From Defluviitaleaceae bacterium (GTDB taxonomy: Bacteria; Bacillota; Clostridia; Lachnospirales; WQUN01), in NCBI GenBank assembly GCA_009786535.1, contig WQRX01000001.1, forward strand, positions 97,417-139,705: DNA of 42,289 nt, read 5' to 3'. Numbering within the stretch: position 1 is the stretch's first letter; every line of letters begins with the position of its first letter. Below the pieces are notes generated by a model. The model worked only from the letters and a program-made list of their open reading frames with translations, ran no database searches and had not been told where the DNA came from. Position numbers and translations under genes: made by a program. Positions 1 through 11,400 of the stretch are shown here, piece after piece.

Positions 1-552
1 CCCCGCCGCCGCCAGCACCGCAAGCCCCACCAGCACCAGCGGGTGCAGCATGGCAAGTATCCCTACCAGAAACACGAAAGAGATACCGCCGCTCACCAGT
101 CCCGCCATGGCATTGAACATTTGCTGGGTCGCGCCGTTATCTCTATAGGTAAAGTTTTTACGCGCTTTTTCGTACCAAGTTTGCCCTTCGGCGGTTTCCA
201 TCAGCCGATAATCGCAGTCCAGCGCCTTGAAGAAAAGCAGCTTCTGCCAAACGGTGCGCATCATATTTTGGAAGGGATATTTCCCCTGCTTCGCCACCGC
301 GTCAATGATTTGCAACAGGGCAAACGCCCCCGCAAACCCGCCAAGGATAAGCAGTACCTCCCGCATTCCGCGTTCGGCAAGCAGCAAATCCACCGCCAGC
401 ACGGGAAGGTACAGCCCAAATAACGGCATTAACCCACCCGCCACCATTTGCAACAGGATAAGGAAAAATACGATTTTGTAATACCGCCACGCCATGCCCA
501 TCAAGTGAAGCATGTTGGCAGGGATAGAATAATTCTTTTGCGGGTAGGTCAT
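1..552 (-). CDS. ABC transporter permease/ATP-binding protein, N-terminal part (3' end outside window)
   Basis: Reading minus from ATG 552, the frame stays open for 184 codons to the window edge. It starts MTYPQKNYSIPANMLHLMGM. An SD AAGGAG (563-568) lies 10 nt upstream, which fixes the start. Residues about 24-65 (YYKIVFFLILLQMVAGGLMP onward) and 68-88 form two membrane helices. A cytoplasmic loop with Lys/Arg and Asp-Tyr residues follows (KALDCDYRLMETAEGQ...KARKNFTYRD), then another hydrophobic stretch (SGGISFVFLVGILAMLHPLV). This is the usual start of a type-1 exporter half-transporter of about 580-610 residues, with the permease first and the nucleotide-binding domain after it. The Walker motifs would lie outside the window, so ATPase identity is inferred from the family. 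GHKL/LytTR pairs next to such exporters are common in Clostridia, where the transporter often handles peptides. The substrate is unknown. Confidence 0.75.
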   Translation of the reverse strand, partial: MTYPQKNYSIPANMLHLMGMAWRYYKIVFFLILLQMVAGGLMPLFGLYLPVLAVDLLLAERGMREVLLILGGFAGAFALLQIIDAVAKQGKYPFQNMMRTVWQKLLFFKALDCDYRLMETAEGQTWYEKARKNFTYRDNGATQQMFNAMAGLVSGGISFVFLVGILAMLHPLVLVGLAVLAAAG

Positions 553-562
553 AAACAGTCAA

Positions 563-613
563 CTCCTTGCGAAATTTATTTTTACACGAACATAATAAAA
601 CCCGCAAGGTAGT
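563..613 (-). promoter_or_regulatory. candidate weak promoter and SD for the ABC transporter gene
   Basis: Between the intrinsic terminator and the transporter start, the minus strand reads TTGCGG, 17 nt, TAAAAA, then AAGGAG. The -35-like box would be the right arm of the terminator stem itself. The SD is convincing. The -35/-10 pair is only a partial match, and the transporter may instead be reached by readthrough of the terminator. Confidence 0.3.
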
Positions 614-620
614 TTGCGGG
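592..620 (-). terminator. intrinsic terminator after the GHKL kinase gene
   Basis: On the minus strand a 7-bp stem CCCGCAA / TTGCGGG encloses a 6-nt loop and is followed by TTTTATTA. It sits 42 nt after the kinase stop codon (662-664) and before the transporter SD, so it separates the regulator/kinase unit from the transporter. The T-tract is interrupted, so some readthrough is plausible. Confidence 0.75.
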
Positions 621-661
621 CGCTTTGGCGCGAGTGGTAGCTGTGGTGGCATGAGTGGTAA

Positions 662-1348
662 TTACAACGGCAACATCACCTCTGTAGCAAACGCGCCCTC
701 CTCTGCTTGCCTATTCACAAACCCACCATACCTCTCCACAATCCCATCAATGCGCACCAGCCCGAAGCCATGTCCGGCTTCTTTTTTTGTGGTGAGGAAT
801 GTTTTGCCAAAATGCCCTGCACCATGCCGCACCTCCCCTGCCCGCGCATTGGAAACGGAGATGTATAACTGCCCCTTCAGCACATCTATGTACACGCGCA
901 GCCAGCGTGCGGCGGGGTCGGCGATTTGCGCGTTGGCTTCTACGGCGTTATCCAGCAAATTGCCGATGATTACGCACAGGTCAATTTCGGAAATCGCCAA
1001 CTTTTCGGGAACAATAGCTTTGGCATTCACCTTTATCTCCCGCGTGCGGGCGATGGAGATTTTCGAATTGAGTATCGCATCCGCCATCACATTGCCCGAT
1101 TTTATGATTACATCCACCTGCGTTAAATCCATGGTTAGCTTGTCCAGGTAGGCGTCAATTTCTGCATATTGGTGCAGGTGCAAATGTGCCTTGAGCGCTT
1201 GCATATGATTGTGATAATCGTGCCGCCACGCCCGCATTTGCCCGTAGATATGCTCTACCTCGGTAATATGCGTGGTCATTAGCCCGTTTTGAAATTGCGC
1301 AATACGCTTGTCAATAATGGTTGCAAGCAACCACGAAATTAACCCCAC
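662..1348 (-). CDS. small GHKL-domain sensor histidine kinase
   Basis: This is a 228-residue kinase that should phosphorylate the LytTR regulator encoded just upstream. From the GTG start at 1348, residues 2-12 (GLISWLLATII) are a short hydrophobic stretch. Residues 39-48 (RAWRHDYHNH) form the H-box with His43 as likely phosphoacceptor. Residues 130-138 (NLLDNAVEA) form the N-box, and 192-197 (GHGFGL) the G-box of the GHKL ATPase fold. GTG was chosen because AAGAAGG lies 8 nt upstream and the start falls 1 nt after the regulator's TAG stop. A TTG at 1378 is in frame but has no SD. Members of this family in Clostridia usually carry a multi-helix or at least one full membrane segment; here almost no sensor region remains, so it may sense through a partner protein or be N-terminally reduced. 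All ATP-binding boxes are intact. Confidence 0.87.
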   Translation of the reverse strand: MGLISWLLATIIDKRIAQFQNGLMTTHITEVEHIYGQMRAWRHDYHNHMQALKAHLHLHQYAEIDAYLDKLTMDLTQVDVIIKSGNVMADAILNSKISIARTREIKVNAKAIVPEKLAISEIDLCVIIGNLLDNAVEANAQIADPAARWLRVYIDVLKGQLYISVSNARAGEVRHGAGHFGKTFLTTKKEAGHGFGLVRIDGIVERYGGFVNRQAEEGAFATEVMLPL

Positions 1349-1349
1349 A

Positions 1350-2090
1350 CTACACACCTTCTTGTTTATAAAATTCAATGAACGCGCGGTTTACATCCGC
1401 ATACATCCGCCGCGAAAGGGGCAATAGCGCCCCGCCCTCCAGTACCACGTCCGTTTTCGTAATGCGAAACACATGCCGCAGCCCCACAAGGTACGAGCGG
1501 TGGCAACGCACAAAGCCTTCCCCCAATTGCGCTTCCAGTTCGCTAATCTTGGCGCGGGTTTCCAATAAAGCGGGGGTACGTTTAACGTCCCCTGCCCCGC
1601 CGCGGGCACATAAAATTTTCATATAATGTGAGAAAGCTTCTACGTATATTATATCCTCAATTTTTACCCGCACCGCGCCTTCGTTGGTTTGCAGCAGCAT
1701 CGTGGCTCCGCTTTCGCCGATACGCGCCACCGCCTTGTCCAATAGCGCGTGCAATTTCTCTTCGCTCACGGGCTTCATTAGATAGTGAAGGGCGTCCACC
1801 TCGTAGCCGTCTGCCATATACCGGGCATAACCTGTGATGAAAATTATCTGCGCACTTCCCCCACTCCGCCGTATTTCCCGCGCCAAGTCCATGCCGTCCA
1901 TTTTTCCCATTTGAATGTCCAGCAACAAAATATCGGGCACAACTTCGCTTTCCAATAAAAACTGCTCCGCGCCGGCATACGCCGTAATTTCCACACAAAA
2001 ACGACGCGAAGCCGCCCACCCCCGCACCAACGCGGTAAGGTAATCGACTTGCGCCGTTTCGTCGTCACATATTGCGATGTTGTACGTCAT
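1350..2090 (-). CDS. LytTR-family response regulator (AgrA/LytR type)
   Basis: A 246-residue transcription factor: receiver domain (about 1-120) followed by a LytTR DNA-binding domain (about 135-240). Receiver landmarks are the acidic pair Asp9-Asp10 (IAICDDE), phosphoacceptor Asp58 (DILLLDIQMGKMDG), Thr86 (FITGYA) and Lys106 (LMKP). The LytTR part has EDIIYVEAFSHYMKI, a long EGFVRCHRSYLVG element and the terminal PLSRRMYADVNRAF. The ATG at 2090 overlaps the TGA of the giant gene (ATGA), and no good SD precedes it, so translation is probably coupled to termination on the giant message. A longer in-frame start at 2132 would add 14 residues unlike any receiver and is rejected. It shares an operon with the GHKL kinase, which starts 1 nt after its stop. 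LytTR proteins normally bind paired 9-bp direct repeats upstream of target promoters; which promoter is used here is unknown. Confidence 0.93.
   Translation of the reverse strand: MTYNIAICDDETAQVDYLTALVRGWAASRRFCVEITAYAGAEQFLLESEVVPDILLLDIQMGKMDGMDLAREIRRSGGSAQIIFITGYARYMADGYEVDALHYLMKPVSEEKLHALLDKAVARIGESGATMLLQTNEGAVRVKIEDIIYVEAFSHYMKILCARGGAGDVKRTPALLETRAKISELEAQLGEGFVRCHRSYLVGLRHVFRITKTDVVLEGGALLPLSRRMYADVNRAFIEFYKQEGV
2087..2090 (-). promoter_or_regulatory. ATGA stop/start overlap joining the giant gene to the regulator
   Basis: Minus-strand bases 2090-2087 read ATGA. The ATG begins the response regulator and the TGA ends the giant gene. The 20 nt upstream contain no AGGAG-like SD, only GGTG. 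This arrangement is typical of translational coupling by termination-reinitiation and places both genes on one transcript. Confidence 0.8.
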
Positions 2091-2405
2091 CGCACCAAAT
2101 ACAGGTACGCCATTTGTGTATACGGGTTCCACGCTACGGGCATTTCCAAAGCATCGCCCAGGGCGCGCATGGGTACAAACATGCGCCCTTCAATGATGGT
2201 AATGGAAACATATTGCGCCAGTTCGTCCAGCACCGCCACGCGCTCACCGTTTACATACATATAGTTTTGGTTATGAATGAAGTGAATGGTGCGGTTGCGG
2301 GTGTCCATGGTAGCGGTTTGCGTTTCGTCGCACCAATTTAATTCGTAACCCAGAGCGTCTGCCACCCAGCGCAGGGGTACCATTGCTGTGTTAGATTCAT
2401 CCACA
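2087..2405 (-). other. copper amine oxidase N-like (stalk) domain, copy 2
   Basis: Residues about 13,145-13,250 repeat the stalk pattern: TAMVPLRWVADALGYELNW, TIHFIHNQNYMYVNGERV, GRMFVPMRALGDALEMPVAW and MAYLYLVR at the very end. The protein stops right after this domain, with no sorting signal. Confidence 0.85.
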
Positions 2406-5400
2406 AACCACGCGGTTGCGTCGCCGTCTACGTGGAAGTTTTCATCATACGAAACGTATCCGTTTTCTACACGGCGCGTAAGGTTATATACGTCCAATCC
2501 ACCCACAGGCACGCGAACAATATCTATATCGAACTCAGCATACCGGAAGTGGAAGAAATCCAGCCAGTCAATCATATACAGGTACGATGTTTGCGTATAG
2601 TCATTGCGGCGCACGGGCAGCCCCATTATCATGCCAATAGTTTCCAATGGCAGGAATATACGCCCGTCAAACATGGGCACGGAGGTAAGAATGCCGTGGT
2701 TATCCCGCACGGGCAGGATATGCCCGCCCGCCCAAATATAGGTTGCCCCGGGGCGAATAATGATATTACGCCCGCCGCGGTCAATATAGGCAAGCTGAAG
2801 CTCGGCATCCCACTCCACATCTATACGCAGGGCTTCACTTATGAAGCGCATGGAAACCCAAGTCGTATCATTCCGCCGCCAGGAATATACATCCTGTATT
2901 ACCTGTACCACATTTTGGTATATCACGCCTGTCTGCGCAATATAACGCTCTACGCGGTGTATGCGGTCGCTATGGTCGGGAATAATGATGAACTCAATAT
3001 CCTGATAACGGCGGTCGAAGGGGTGCAACGGCATGGGGCGCCAAGGCTCGCGCATCCATAAGGGGTCATCTGCGGTAACTCGCCATGGCTCACGTATCCA
3101 CCAAGGAAGCTCGCCCGTTTCGCGATACCATGCGTATATCCATGGTGGCACATCGCCTACACCCCACCATGCACCTTCACGGTTATCACTCCACCATGAT
3201 GATTCACTGTCACCCCACCATGGTGTATCATCATCACCCCATGGCGGCATGGCGTCATTTTCCCACCATGGCGCATCTTCACCGCCCCACCAAGGCGGAG
3301 GATAGTCCGTTCCCCACCACCAAGGCGGAGGAGGCGGTACATCGCCTACGCCCCACCATGGCGGTTCGTCGGTTCCCCACCACTCAGGGAAGTTCCACGT
3401 AACATTGGGGTTGTCTCGCCATGCATCATACGAATACCATGGCGGCGCTGGGCGCGGCGGGAGCGGGTGCCAAATCCAACCGCCGCCCCCCGGCAAGCCG
3501 TTTTCTTCTTCTTCGTCCTCTTCCTCTGCAAGCGGGCGCGGGTTTACCACCAGTGCAAATACAACGTAGCCCATGCTGCCCAAGCCATGGGTAAAGATAA
3601 GCTGCCCATTGTGCTGCCCTGCCTGTGCCACGGCAGCCGCCGTTGGGGTAAGGGTGATAATCAAGTATTCGCCCGGCATTAGTACATAGGGGTATTCCAC
3701 GTTCCAACTCACGGTAAAGAAGTCGGGGTTAATGTCCGCAAACAGGTACGAAAGCCAACTATAACCAATATACATTGGTCCGTTACCCGTATTTACCAGC
3801 GCAAAGCGTCTTGTGTGGTTAGCGGGGTTATCACCCACGGTCATGGTAATTGTTCCTAAATCCAACGGCTGTGCAGGCGGGGGAAGCACAGGATAACCCG
3901 CGTGGTTCACATTCGTAAACGCAAAGCCGGGGGGAAGGACTTCTAACTCCGCAATGGGAGTAGAGGCGCTGTAACCAAAGCCCGTAAGCCCTTCGCCGTG
4001 GGTAAAGGTAAGTACGGCTGTGTGCGTACCCACCAGCTCGGTGGCTTGCGGTGTAAGCGCAATTACCACGGGGATAATGTGCCCGGGCATTAAGAACATG
4101 CCCGTTGGGTCTAACGGGATAGCACCCTGCGCGGTGGGTACGCCAATGGAAAGCACTTCAAAGCTGCTTTGCGCTACCGCACTGCCGTTTACAAACGTAG
4201 CACTTAGGCTGTCTGCCAGCAGGTCAATTGACCCTTCGGTAAGCAACAATGGACCGCCAATATTGCGTATCGCATACAGGTGTGTATGGGTAAGGTCTAC
4301 GCTTTCGCGGTAGTACATAATAAAATCCTGCTCTATCATGGGGATAAGTTCAAACTGCGGGCGGTGAATATAACGCTGCAGCAGTACTTCCGCCATACCC
4401 GTAAAGCCTTCGTCGATTGGCCCATGGTGGATTTGCAAAATTTCCTGATGCAAACCATCTACGCGGTTAAGGTACGTGGTGGGTGCAATGGTAATAATGA
4501 TGTGTTCGCCCGGGTTGCGGATATAACCCACCCCCACTTGGTATGCCGTGCCCCGCGCGGGTGTAGCTTCTTGCAGGTACATGGGTGGTGCGCCGCCGTC
4601 CATACCGCGTATGCCAATAATTTTAAAGGCACTTGGGCTGGTAGCATTACCAAGCAAGTCGGTAAAGGTAAATTGCAAGTCTTCAAATGTTAGCGTGTCC
4701 GGGTCAAACGCACCAAGGCGCAACGGTCCTGCGCCCACGTTTTGCAACACAAACTCGCGCACAACGCTTTGCGCACCCGCAAACATGGGGATAAATGGAT
4801 ATACGGGGTCCTCCCCTGCGGTAAACTCAATCACGGGTACGGTATGGGTAGCCGTTGGCGCAAGGTACAACTCATTAGGCGGCGCGGCAGAAGGCGGTGT
4901 AAATGTAGCCGTAGCCGTGGGCACGGCAGAAACATTTAACGCAGGGGGCAGCACAGTAATTTCAAACGGTGCGCCGTGTATCGCTTCAAATACATCAGGG
5001 TGGTTAGGGTCTAAGCCGTGCCATGTATCCGGGTCATCCCAATCAACATACTCCATACCGGGCACAATCAGCAAAATAGCCACCTGATGCACACCGATAT
5101 GCAACGCAGACGAAGAAGTAGCACGAATGCGCACGGTCATATAATTCCAATGTTCGCGCGGTCTGTCCACACAAATTGGGCAGCCCGCTACCGTAGGCGT
5201 ACATATACAGGGGGCAGGTATGGGGTTATGCCAAAAGATGGGGTCATTCGGCGCATCAATATCCACAATATGACGGTTGGGCGTAGACCGCAGCGTTAGC
5301 CCGCCGTTACCAAAAGTAAGGGCGGTACCATCTATATACCTACCTTCCCGTACACCATGGTCTGCAGGTGTTGATGGGGCTTCGGGCATTCCCCGACCAT

Positions 5401-8400
5401 AGAATTCCACATGGTGGATATACATAAAGTTCATAATATCCGTACCGTCGGGCAGCAAGCGCCCTGCCAGCTCCAGACTTAGAGAGTTCATTTGCACAAA
5501 GCCCGCGCCTACGTTACCGATGGTTATATCCATGTAGTGCGTGCCGTCACACGCTTCGCGCCAGTACATGGTGTCTATACGTTCATCACCAAGGGCGACT
5601 TGCATACGCGGCGGGCGCACGGTAAGCGCAAGGTCAATATTATCGTAGTCGCGCCCATTGCGGTTTGAATGGGGGCGGTTTAACCGCAACGTAGTATAGT
5701 ATCGAATATTAAAGGCTTGGTCTTGTGATACACCGTCCGGGCGGGTTGCGTCACGCGCAACACCCGTATGCACAGGACCGCTAAACGGCTCGATATAGAA
5801 GAACCTATATTCCCCGGGGGGAATTACTTCATTAGCCGCCGTCCACACGGGGTAGAAGCGGTAGCCAAAGTCACAGGTGTAAATAAGGCTGCCGGGCAGC
5901 GGAATAATCTCCGACATATACAAATTCCTGCGGGTAGAGGTATTGGTAATATACACCCTACGGCGGTTATGCACGCTAATATCCTCGCCCCAGTCTATGG
6001 TTAAATCCCAATTCCACGCTGTGGGAATAGAAGGCAGCGTTGCATAGGGGTCGTCCGGGTCAGACGGCGTTGGGGGAAGCGGCGTAGGCGGTGTAACAAA
6101 GCTTACGTTAAAGTCTGCAGGGCGTACTACATTTTGCAGCTGCACATCTTTCCCCTGCCCTACTGCGTCGGGTGCCAGGCGGTTGGTAATCTGCAATCTA
6201 GCGCGGTGGGTGCCAATTTCAGCTACGGTGGCTACATTGCCCACGGGTACGCCATCTGCATAGGTGCGCGTAGGCCCAATGGGACGGCGTGCATCTACCA
6301 CCAGGTACACATGCCCGTTGGGGGGAATCACGGCATTTGCACCCGTTGCGGGTACGGGGTTCATATTCGCATCATACCAGCGGAAGGAGAACCATTCATG
6401 GGGGCTGCGGGTGTGGCAATCACAAGGCGGAGTACAATCGCAATCCCCCAAGCCCAATAATTCCACCGTAATATATGAATAGCTCATATGACTTGCGTAA
6501 TGGGGCGGCGTAATGGGAATTGCGCCTGTGGTTTCGTTATTAATGCGAATGCGCTGCTGTGCGTGGTCAACATTGTTAAACGGCTCGTTTACATAGGTGT
6601 TAAATTGCGCAAAGCTGTCTTCCGGCGAGTCGAATACAAGGCTAATGGTCGGTGCGCGCACAAACAACTCAAATTCGATATCTACATAATGGCTGGGCTG
6701 CCCTTCTACATAGTGCCAAATGCGCAGGGTTTCCGCCAATTCCTGTTCTACCTGGTCGGTGATGGCGGCTTCTGCCCGGGGGCGCATTTGCACGGTTACG
6801 CTTTCACCGGCGGCTATCGCTGCGCTTACTGCAGGCCAGTTAATAATTTCAAACCAGCCGGTATTGTTAAAGGCATTGGTTGCCGCACCCGCAATGCCGG
6901 GTATGGTTTGCCATGCTCCCCATACAATGGGTTCGCCCAAGTCATAACCGGCGGCATATCCAATCCTGTGTTCGAAGCGCAATTCAGATACACCTGTACC
7001 CATTGGGTTAGGTGTGGGATTGGTGGTGTGCAACGGCAACGCCATACGCGTTGAACGGTTGTACAACGTAGTTGTGCGTTGATAGGGCGCCAACATGCGG
7101 TTTGCGTTCCAAGGCATTGCCACACGTAGTCTTACCCCTTCGCTGTTTGCGGGCTGCGGGGGTATACCGGCAGGGCGCGGAATCCCCAGTTCGGGGAAGG
7201 GCTCGGGCGCACCATGCTGTACCGGGGCAGAAACTTGGACAATACGGCGGTGTACATCCACGGTAATTGGGCGCGTAATAACAATTTCGCTTGCGGGGGG
7301 AATAGCCGCATCATAAGGCGGGTGGCTTGCACGGTAGGTAATCGTAAGCTGGGAAGCGGGCATGGGATATACCCCCAACGCACTAGGCGTTGCCGTTGCA
7401 GGAATAACGGGCACATGCTCAAGGCGCAGGTAAATATACGCAGAGCCACCGCCCCATACCCACGCACCCGCAGGGGTATGCGGATGCTGTGTTTGCAGCG
7501 CGGGGGCAGGCGCCGGAGAAACCACCCAATGCCCAAAAAGATGCGAAGGCGCAACCGCACCCGAAGACGCAGGCGGCAGCATGGTAACAAAACCCGGGTG
7601 CGTAATATCCAACGCATCAAGGTTAATAGGCGCTGTACCCGTATTGTTAATGGTTAGGCGCAAGGGACGGTTTGCGGGGTTTTCGCCCTCGTAAATTACG
7701 TAGTGTATGTGGGTGGTAATGTTGTTAAGCACATTAAACGGCGTAGTGGTGTCGTGTATTTGGTTTGCAAGGTTAAACACAGGCGGGTTAATGGTGAGTT
7801 GGAATTGGGTAATACGTGTATGCGGCACATTGGTGGGTGCGGCAGGCAACGGAAGCACGGGGGGCAGGTGTACGTTAGACGGCTCAACCACAGGCGGTGC
7901 GGTAGCGGGTGCAACGGGGGTTGTATTGCTGTATCGCACATAGGAAACGCTTAAATCCCGGGTAAAGGTAACAGGGTCAGGCGCAACTGTGCGGCTGGCG
8001 GCTAAGGTTGCCTGCACGTAGAAGTGACGCACACCCAATGGGGGTATCGTATTCCAATCGTTAATTGCGGCAGCATGTGCGGGATTGGCGGGGTCAAGCA
8101 CGCTTGCCCAGTTTGCAGTGGCGCGAATCCATTCCAGCTCACTGCCATCCGGGAAGGAAATATTCACCTGTCCTGCACCTGTACCCACCACCATATATTC
8201 GCGGGTGGAATTATTAGTAATGGTAACGCGGCGGCGATGGGGCGCCGAGGTATGAATTTCATCACGTCCCATCACAATGTGGGAAGTGGTAGGTACGGGT
8301 GTGAGATGCGGATACGGCGGATACGGCGGTACTACGCTGTCAAATGCGGGTGCAGTCAGTGTGTAATTTACGGGGTTAACCAAATGCACCAAGTTGTAAG

Positions 8401-11400
8401 TCACATCTAAATCCCTGCCCGCGGGCATAGTTGCGAAAGCAGGCAAGTTCCATTGCAAGCGCAGCGTAGCAAAATGACGTCCAATATCGACGGGCATTAC
8501 AGCCGTTGCAGGGGCGCGTGCATCTAAGCGCACCCATACATACCCGCCTGCCGGGATAACCGCCGTTGCATCTGTTACCGTTAGCGCATCACCTGTAGGC
8601 GCAGCGCCGTTTACCGTGCTGGCAAACCATGCGTAGTTAAACCACGTATGGGCGGCAGGGTCGGGGGAAGCGGGCGTGCGCGTTAGCGTAGGCGTAATGT
8701 GTGCAAGGGGTATCGCACCCGCACCGGGGTTGTGTATGCGGAAAAAGGTACGGTGATGGGCGGCAGCAGGGGTTGCGGGCATAAACGTAACAGGCGTTCC
8801 CGTCACATGTAATGCCGCGTTGGTTCTAAATATTTCCCCTACATAGGTGTTGAAGTTATAGGTCGTACCCGTTGCGGGCAGCACTAACACAGGCGCGATA
8901 ATATAAAGCTCAAGCCGCAGGGTCACATAATGGCTTTCATAGCTATTTGCGCCTACGGGTACATAGTGGCGAATGGTAAGAATTTCTGTATGCAAGCCCG
9001 GGGCAAGACGGGTAGCCAAATCACGGGGGCGCAGGGTGAATTCACGGCTGTTTTCAACGGGAATTTCCGCCGCCGCCGTTGCACCGCCGGCCATACGCAG
9101 CCAATTAACCGCATTGTATGGCGGTACAGCAGCAAACTCGGTAGGTACAAACTCGAATAACCCGTTACCAAATTGCGCAGTACCCGCTACCACCCCTGTA
9201 TTTGCGGCATTTAACGCCGTGACATTCGACATGGTGGTAAGGTTAGCAACCTGGGTAGCCATACGGGTAGAAAGGTTGTGCAGGCTCACCGTACGGTGGT
9301 GTGCAGCCACGGGTGCATTCCAGTCCATAACCACGCGCAGGGTCATTTCTGCACCGTTGGCAGGCTGGCTTGCAGGGGGTATCGCAGGGCGCGCAGATGA
9401 GGCCGACGCAGGCGGGGAAACAATTTCGGGCTGGGTTTGCGTGGTGGTTAGGCGCAGCTGCCGTTCCCGCACCCGCAGGGAAACGGGGTTAGGGTTGGGG
9501 TTCATATTAGACGAACGGTTGTCTGCATGTCCGTCTGTATGTCCGTCTGCATGGTGTACTTCCAAATGTCCGCGTGGAATGGGGGGCGTTGGCAAAACGT
9601 CGGTTCCGCGCATGTTAATGGCACCCGGGGTAGTAACGGCGGTGGGCTGCACCCAAATATGCGCATATCCGTTGGGGGCAATCCACCCGGCAGGTGTACC
9701 CGCAGGCGGGGGCGTAACCACATGCCAATTTCCAAGGTGCTGGAAGGTGATACCATAGCTAACCAGCGGAATAACGCTAAGCTCCGCAGGGTTCATAGGT
9801 CCTGCGCTGTCGTTGCGGATAGTCAGGCGCAGCGGGAAGCCTACAGCATTCCAACCTAAGGGCGCAGATACGGCAGCGCTCGGTGGTTGAATGGCTTCGC
9901 CTTCATAGTAATCAAAGCGCGTTAAATCGGTGTTCACGATGCTAAACCTTGGCGCAAGTACACGCAGGGTAAAGGGTGTGTTTACGTGGCGCTGTTCATA
10001 GGGCAGCTCGCGGGCAGGGGGCGGAGGCTCTGGGCGCGGCGGGGCAACGGGGTCGTAGGTATATGTTGTATCTCTGCCTTCGCTGCGGGCGTATTCTATG
10101 CGCAGGGTTGCGGTGGCATCGGGTGTGGTTATTGCGCCGCTGCGTTCCAGCGTTGGACGCACAAAGAAGTCAAAGGTATTTCCGCTTGCATGGCCTACCG
10201 GTTGAATTATACCCGCAGGCACATAAGTTGAAGGCGCAGTCGTTATTAGCGTATTAGCCGCCTCGGCAAATTCGAAGGGTACGGGTGTAGCGGGGTCTTG
10301 GTTTACCCAGCCGATTCTTAAATGATTATTCGCATCCGTGCCCACGGTAATAGGTCTGCGGGTGGAAAGATTGGTGATAACTACTTGGCGTACTTGGTCG
10401 CGGTAGATGGGGGCGTCCCTATCCATTACAAAGGTGTTTGCATTTGCGCCCGCAAGCAATGATTGGACAGGATTTGTTAATAAAAGTTCCTGCACGGTAA
10501 AGTTAATTGGGCGTACTTCCATACCAAGGTTAAACACGTTATAGCCCGTGGGGAAAGCGGGTGCAGTAGGTACCAACGCGGGAATTAAATTGGTTACACC
10601 ACTGGCGACATTATTATTAGTTAGGGTAAGGGTTGCGGTGTGCAAGCCGTTTACATTTGTAAAAGGCGTGGGCGGGTTTGTGGTTGGCGGCGGCGTTACC
10701 GCGTTAATGTTAGGCATTGGGGTATGCTCTATTCTCACCACAATGTAGGCATGACCGGGGTTGGAAAGTGTGCCGTCTGCATTGCGTGTTCCGCTGCCTG
10801 CGGGGATACTTCCCGTAGCGGGTATTGCTACACCTTCGGGCGTTTCCCAACGGGGGGCGGCGTTATCAAAGTTAAACCAGTTGTGGGTACTGTCGCGCAC
10901 CATGGTTGGCGTAATATGGCTAATGGGAATACTGCCCAAGCTATGGTTTTGCACACGAATACGCTGCACATGGTGGTTAATCGCAAGGGGTGCGGTAACC
11001 GTTGCGGGGTTAAGGAAGGGTTCGTCTACATAAGTGTTGAAATGCACAAAACGCCCTAAGCCCGCAGGGGTAGTATCCGCTACCGAGCGAAGGGTTACAT
11101 GAGGCGCACGAATGTACAGCTCAAGGTTAATGGTCACATGGTGGCTGGTGTAGTTGGGGTATGCGGGTACAAAGTGGGTGATGGTTAGGGTTTCCGTATG
11201 CAAACCCGGGGCAAGGCGGGTAGCCGCGTCACGGGGGCGCAGGACGAAGTTCTGCAGGTTTTCTGTAGCTATATTAGCGGGTAACCATGGGGTAATGGGC
11301 ACAAACTCGAATAGCCCGCTACCGAAAGCAACCGCCACACCCGGTACCGTAGCGCTGGAGGTTAAATCGGACACATTGGAAGTGGCACGCAAATTATCCC

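Noticed and set aside
302..652. Minus-strand open frame of 116 codons
   Set aside because: It overlaps the transporter in another frame and spans the terminator; the transporter frame has the SD, membrane helices and family pattern.
1349..1378. TTG start at 1378 for the kinase
   Set aside because: It has no SD and overlaps the regulator by 29 bp; GTG 1348 has AAGAAGG at 8 nt.
2091..2132. Longer regulator start at 2132
   Set aside because: The extra 14 residues do not resemble a receiver domain; ATG 2090 starts exactly at the canonical beta strand.
3041..3478. CRISPR-like look of short CACCATGG repeats
   Set aside because: Units are irregular, coding, and follow PWWG codons; there are no constant repeat and spacer lengths and no cas genes.
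3480..3535. ENGLPGGGG as a sortase-like motif
   Set aside because: It does not match LPXTG, is 470 residues from the C-terminus, and has no hydrophobic or basic tail after it.
8973..9758. Long open frame on the plus strand (261 codons) and many similar ones across 2.1-41.8 kb
   Set aside because: They lie antisense to the giant gene, lack SD sequences and domain signatures, and appear wherever its codon bias avoids stops on the other strand.
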